DNA of 64,000 nt. Origin: Ornithinibacillus halophilus (GTDB lineage: Bacteria > Bacillota > Bacilli > Bacillales > Amphibacillaceae). Shown one piece after another: positions 62,741-64,000 of this stretch (position 1 is its first letter; every line of letters starts with the position of its first letter). The stretch covers positions 1 to 64,000 of the forward strand of contig NZ_FQVW01000014.1 in assembly GCF_900129485.1 (NCBI RefSeq), read 5' to 3'. A program made the position numbers and the translations under genes. The notes beneath the pieces are model-generated. The model saw nothing but the letters and a program-made list of their open reading frames with translations, was not told where the DNA came from and ran no database searches.

Positions 62741-62808
62741 GGTGCCTGTCACTTCCCGACTTTTGTCGATTTTTTGAAGGTGCCTGTCACACCCCGATTT
62801 TTGTCGAT
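62741..62808 (-). repeat. two REP-like elements, inverted relative to others
   Basis: Copies at 62741-62769 and 62779-62808 (GGTGCCTGTCACTTCCCGAC and GGTGCCTGTCACACCCCGAT). The second contains the stop codon of the RAYT transposase. Confidence 0.88.
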
Positions 62809-63347
62809 TTGTCTTCCGTAAATTGTTGGTATTTTTCTCGTTTTTCTAGTTCGTTACCTGTGAAATGTTTTAAGATGTGGTTAAAATCAATAAGCTTGTG
62901 GTGGGTTGTGTGGAGATAATAGCGGTAACTACTCCATCTGTAGCTTTCTGGTTTTTCAACAATTCCTGCTTTAACCGGGTTTAGGTGGATATATCGACTC
63001 ACATCGAGTAAACCAAAATTTGAATCGATTGCTTTATCAAAATACCTCTTTTCAAATACATGTCCTGATAGATTATTTTTGGTGTTGTAATAGTCGGCGT
63101 ATCGTTTGTTTAGGAGAGACATTACTTTTGAGATATGCTGTTCTTGAGAGCGTAATTGTAGATGGAAGTGATTACTCATGAGGCAATATGAGGCGAGTTC
63201 GAATGGAGTTTTTTTATTAACTTCGCTTAACATGTGGAGAAAAATCTTATAATCACTTGTGTCCTTAAAAAGGGCATCGCGCCGATTGCCCCTGCAGACA
63301 ATGTGATAAAAAGAATCTGGAAACCAAATCCGAGGCTTTCTTCCCAT
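62787..63347 (-). CDS. REP-associated tyrosine transposase (RAYT)
   Basis: A 186-residue single-domain Y1/HUH nuclease of the TnpA-REP type: RGNRRDALFKDTSDYKIFL, metal-binding SNHFHLQL (HxH), and YADYYN with the likely catalytic Tyr, then SGHVFEKRYFDKAI. RAYTs bind and cut REP palindromes. REP-like sites lie on both sides of the gene and at many places in the window. Its last residues (STKIGV) are read from a REP, as for the helicase. The start follows AAGGGGA. Confidence 0.92.
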   Translation of the reverse strand: MGRKPRIWFPDSFYHIVCRGNRRDALFKDTSDYKIFLHMLSEVNKKTPFELASYCLMSNHFHLQLRSQEQHISKVMSLLNKRYADYYNTKNNLSGHVFEKRYFDKAIDSNFGLLDVSRYIHLNPVKAGIVEKPESYRWSSYRYYLHTTHHKLIDFNHILKHFTGNELEKREKYQQFTEDKSTKIGV

Positions 63348-63371
63348 TTTTTAGATCCCCTTTCTTATTGG

Positions 63372-63483
63372 TGGTGCCTGTCACTTGTCGAATAATGACA
63401 GTAGTATTATTTTACCATAAATTGGTGTACTTTCACTTGTTTCCGTTCGACAATATTCGGGGAGTGACTGTCACTCCCCGAAT
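63372..63483. repeat. REP remnant and long palindrome upstream of the RAYT gene
   Basis: GGTGCCTGTCACTTGTCGAA at 63372 is a degenerate REP. At 63455-63483 a 13-base perfect inverted repeat begins TTCGGGGAGTGAC, with the loop at 63468-63470, and is a fold-back version of the same element. Confidence 0.8.
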
Positions 63484-63561
63484 CCTAACCACTGTACAAC
63501 TCCACCACATTAAGTTAAACTTTTTATATACAATTCAAAAAACTATTATTGGAGGTACAGG

Positions 63562-64000
63562 ATGAGAGGTAAATTAAAATTTCTAGTAGTGTTTCTTCTA
63601 TCTATCATTGTCTTAGCTGCTTGTGGCTCTGATTCAGAAAAAGGAGATCCAACGGTTACCATTACAATGGAAAATGGCGGAGAAATTGTGGTTGAGTTAT
63701 ACCCAGATGTCGCACCGAATACCGTCAATAACTTTGTATCGTTGGCTGAGGACGGTTATTATGATGGGCTAATTTTCCACCGTGTAATTCCTGGGTTCAT
63801 GGTACAAGGTGGCGATCCGGATGGCAACGGAACTGGTGGACCTGGTTATTCAATAGCAGGAGAATTTACTTCCAATGGATTTGAGAACAATTTATTGCAT
63901 GAACGTGGCGTTATTTCCATGGCACGCTCTGGTCACCCTGATTCTGCTGGCTCACAGTTTTTCATCATGGTTGAAGAGTCTCCACATTTAGATGGAGAAT
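63562..64000 (+). CDS. cyclophilin-type peptidylprolyl isomerase lipoprotein (partial)
   Basis: The ATG follows GGAGG by seven bases and the frame runs off the window end (146 codons seen). Signal with lipobox VLAAC (Cys about residue 21), then a cyclophilin core (GYYDGLIFHRVIPGFMVQGGDP and SAGSQFFIM). It should catalyse proline cis-trans isomerisation in exported proteins outside the membrane. The 3' end is missing because of the window boundary, not truncation. Confidence 0.93.
   Translation, partial: MRGKLKFLVVFLLSIIVLAACGSDSEKGDPTVTITMENGGEIVVELYPDVAPNTVNNFVSLAEDGYYDGLIFHRVIPGFMVQGGDPDGNGTGGPGYSIAGEFTSNGFENNLLHERGVISMARSGHPDSAGSQFFIMVEESPHLDGE

Overview
The window looks like a chromosomal segment of a low-GC, spore-former-type Firmicute of the family Bacillaceae, probably near the Oceanobacillus / Ornithinibacillus / Virgibacillus group. 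This is an inference from AT-rich DNA, strong GGAGG-type ribosome sites, lipoprotein signal peptides, a Psp cassette with a sigma-W-like promoter, CWB2 cell-wall repeats and the gene families present. No rRNA, tRNA, prophage or CRISPR array was seen.

Layout. 1-5.5 kb: a G-rich repeat array, a zinc-ribbon protein, a Rex-controlled alcohol dehydrogenase, a diguanylate cyclase/HD-GYP pair, then a 20-residue Cys/Trp-rich peptide and a PqqD-like/M50 protease gene (a possible peptide-modification locus). 5.5-13.7 kb: second array, speD facing a DUF4178-PspA-lipoprotein-DUF350-aminopropyltransferase operon across a shared control region with a sigma-W-type promoter, third array, alpha/beta hydrolase, DUF1904 protein. 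14-24.2 kb: a leftward operon built around a 1116-residue tubulin-like GTPase with membrane proteins, a DA1-like zinc peptidase and an FHA-like protein. It carries three apparent reading-frame breaks. 24.4-30 kb: acyltransferase, PIG-L deacetylase, lipoprotein and a GH18-SH3-CWB2 wall enzyme. 30-36.2 kb: large FtsX-type ABC exporter, array four, HEPN gene pair, array five. 36.2-45 kb: TRAP transporter, DUF3100 pair, hydroxyacid dehydrogenase, aldehyde dehydrogenase and a PucR/CdaR-type regulator. 45.1-45.4 kb: a clear c-di-GMP-I riboswitch in front of a 39-codon ORF. 45.5-51.6 kb: CUT1 sugar ABC transporter, ROK repressor and a divergent argininosuccinate-lyase homologue. 51.7-58.4 kb: pseudokinase, kinase, 45-residue protein, SF1 helicase and winged-helix-like protein in one operon. 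58.6-62.7 kb: glycolate oxidase glcD/glcF with a CdaR-type regulator. 62.7-64 kb: a REP-associated transposase among its probable REP sites, then a truncated cyclophilin lipoprotein gene.

Two repeat families shape the intergenic DNA: five same-oriented arrays of G-rich units of about 42 bp (the source of many false ORFs), and dispersed REP-like elements with the core GTGCCTGTCAC next to gene ends. One REP forms the last codons of the helicase and another those of the transposase.

The best candidates for undescribed biology are the tubulin-like operon with its lesions, the kinase/pseudokinase/helicase operon, the CWWC peptide with its PqqD-M50 partner, and the riboswitch-controlled 39-residue ORF. 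All functional statements come from reading the sequence; no database search was run.
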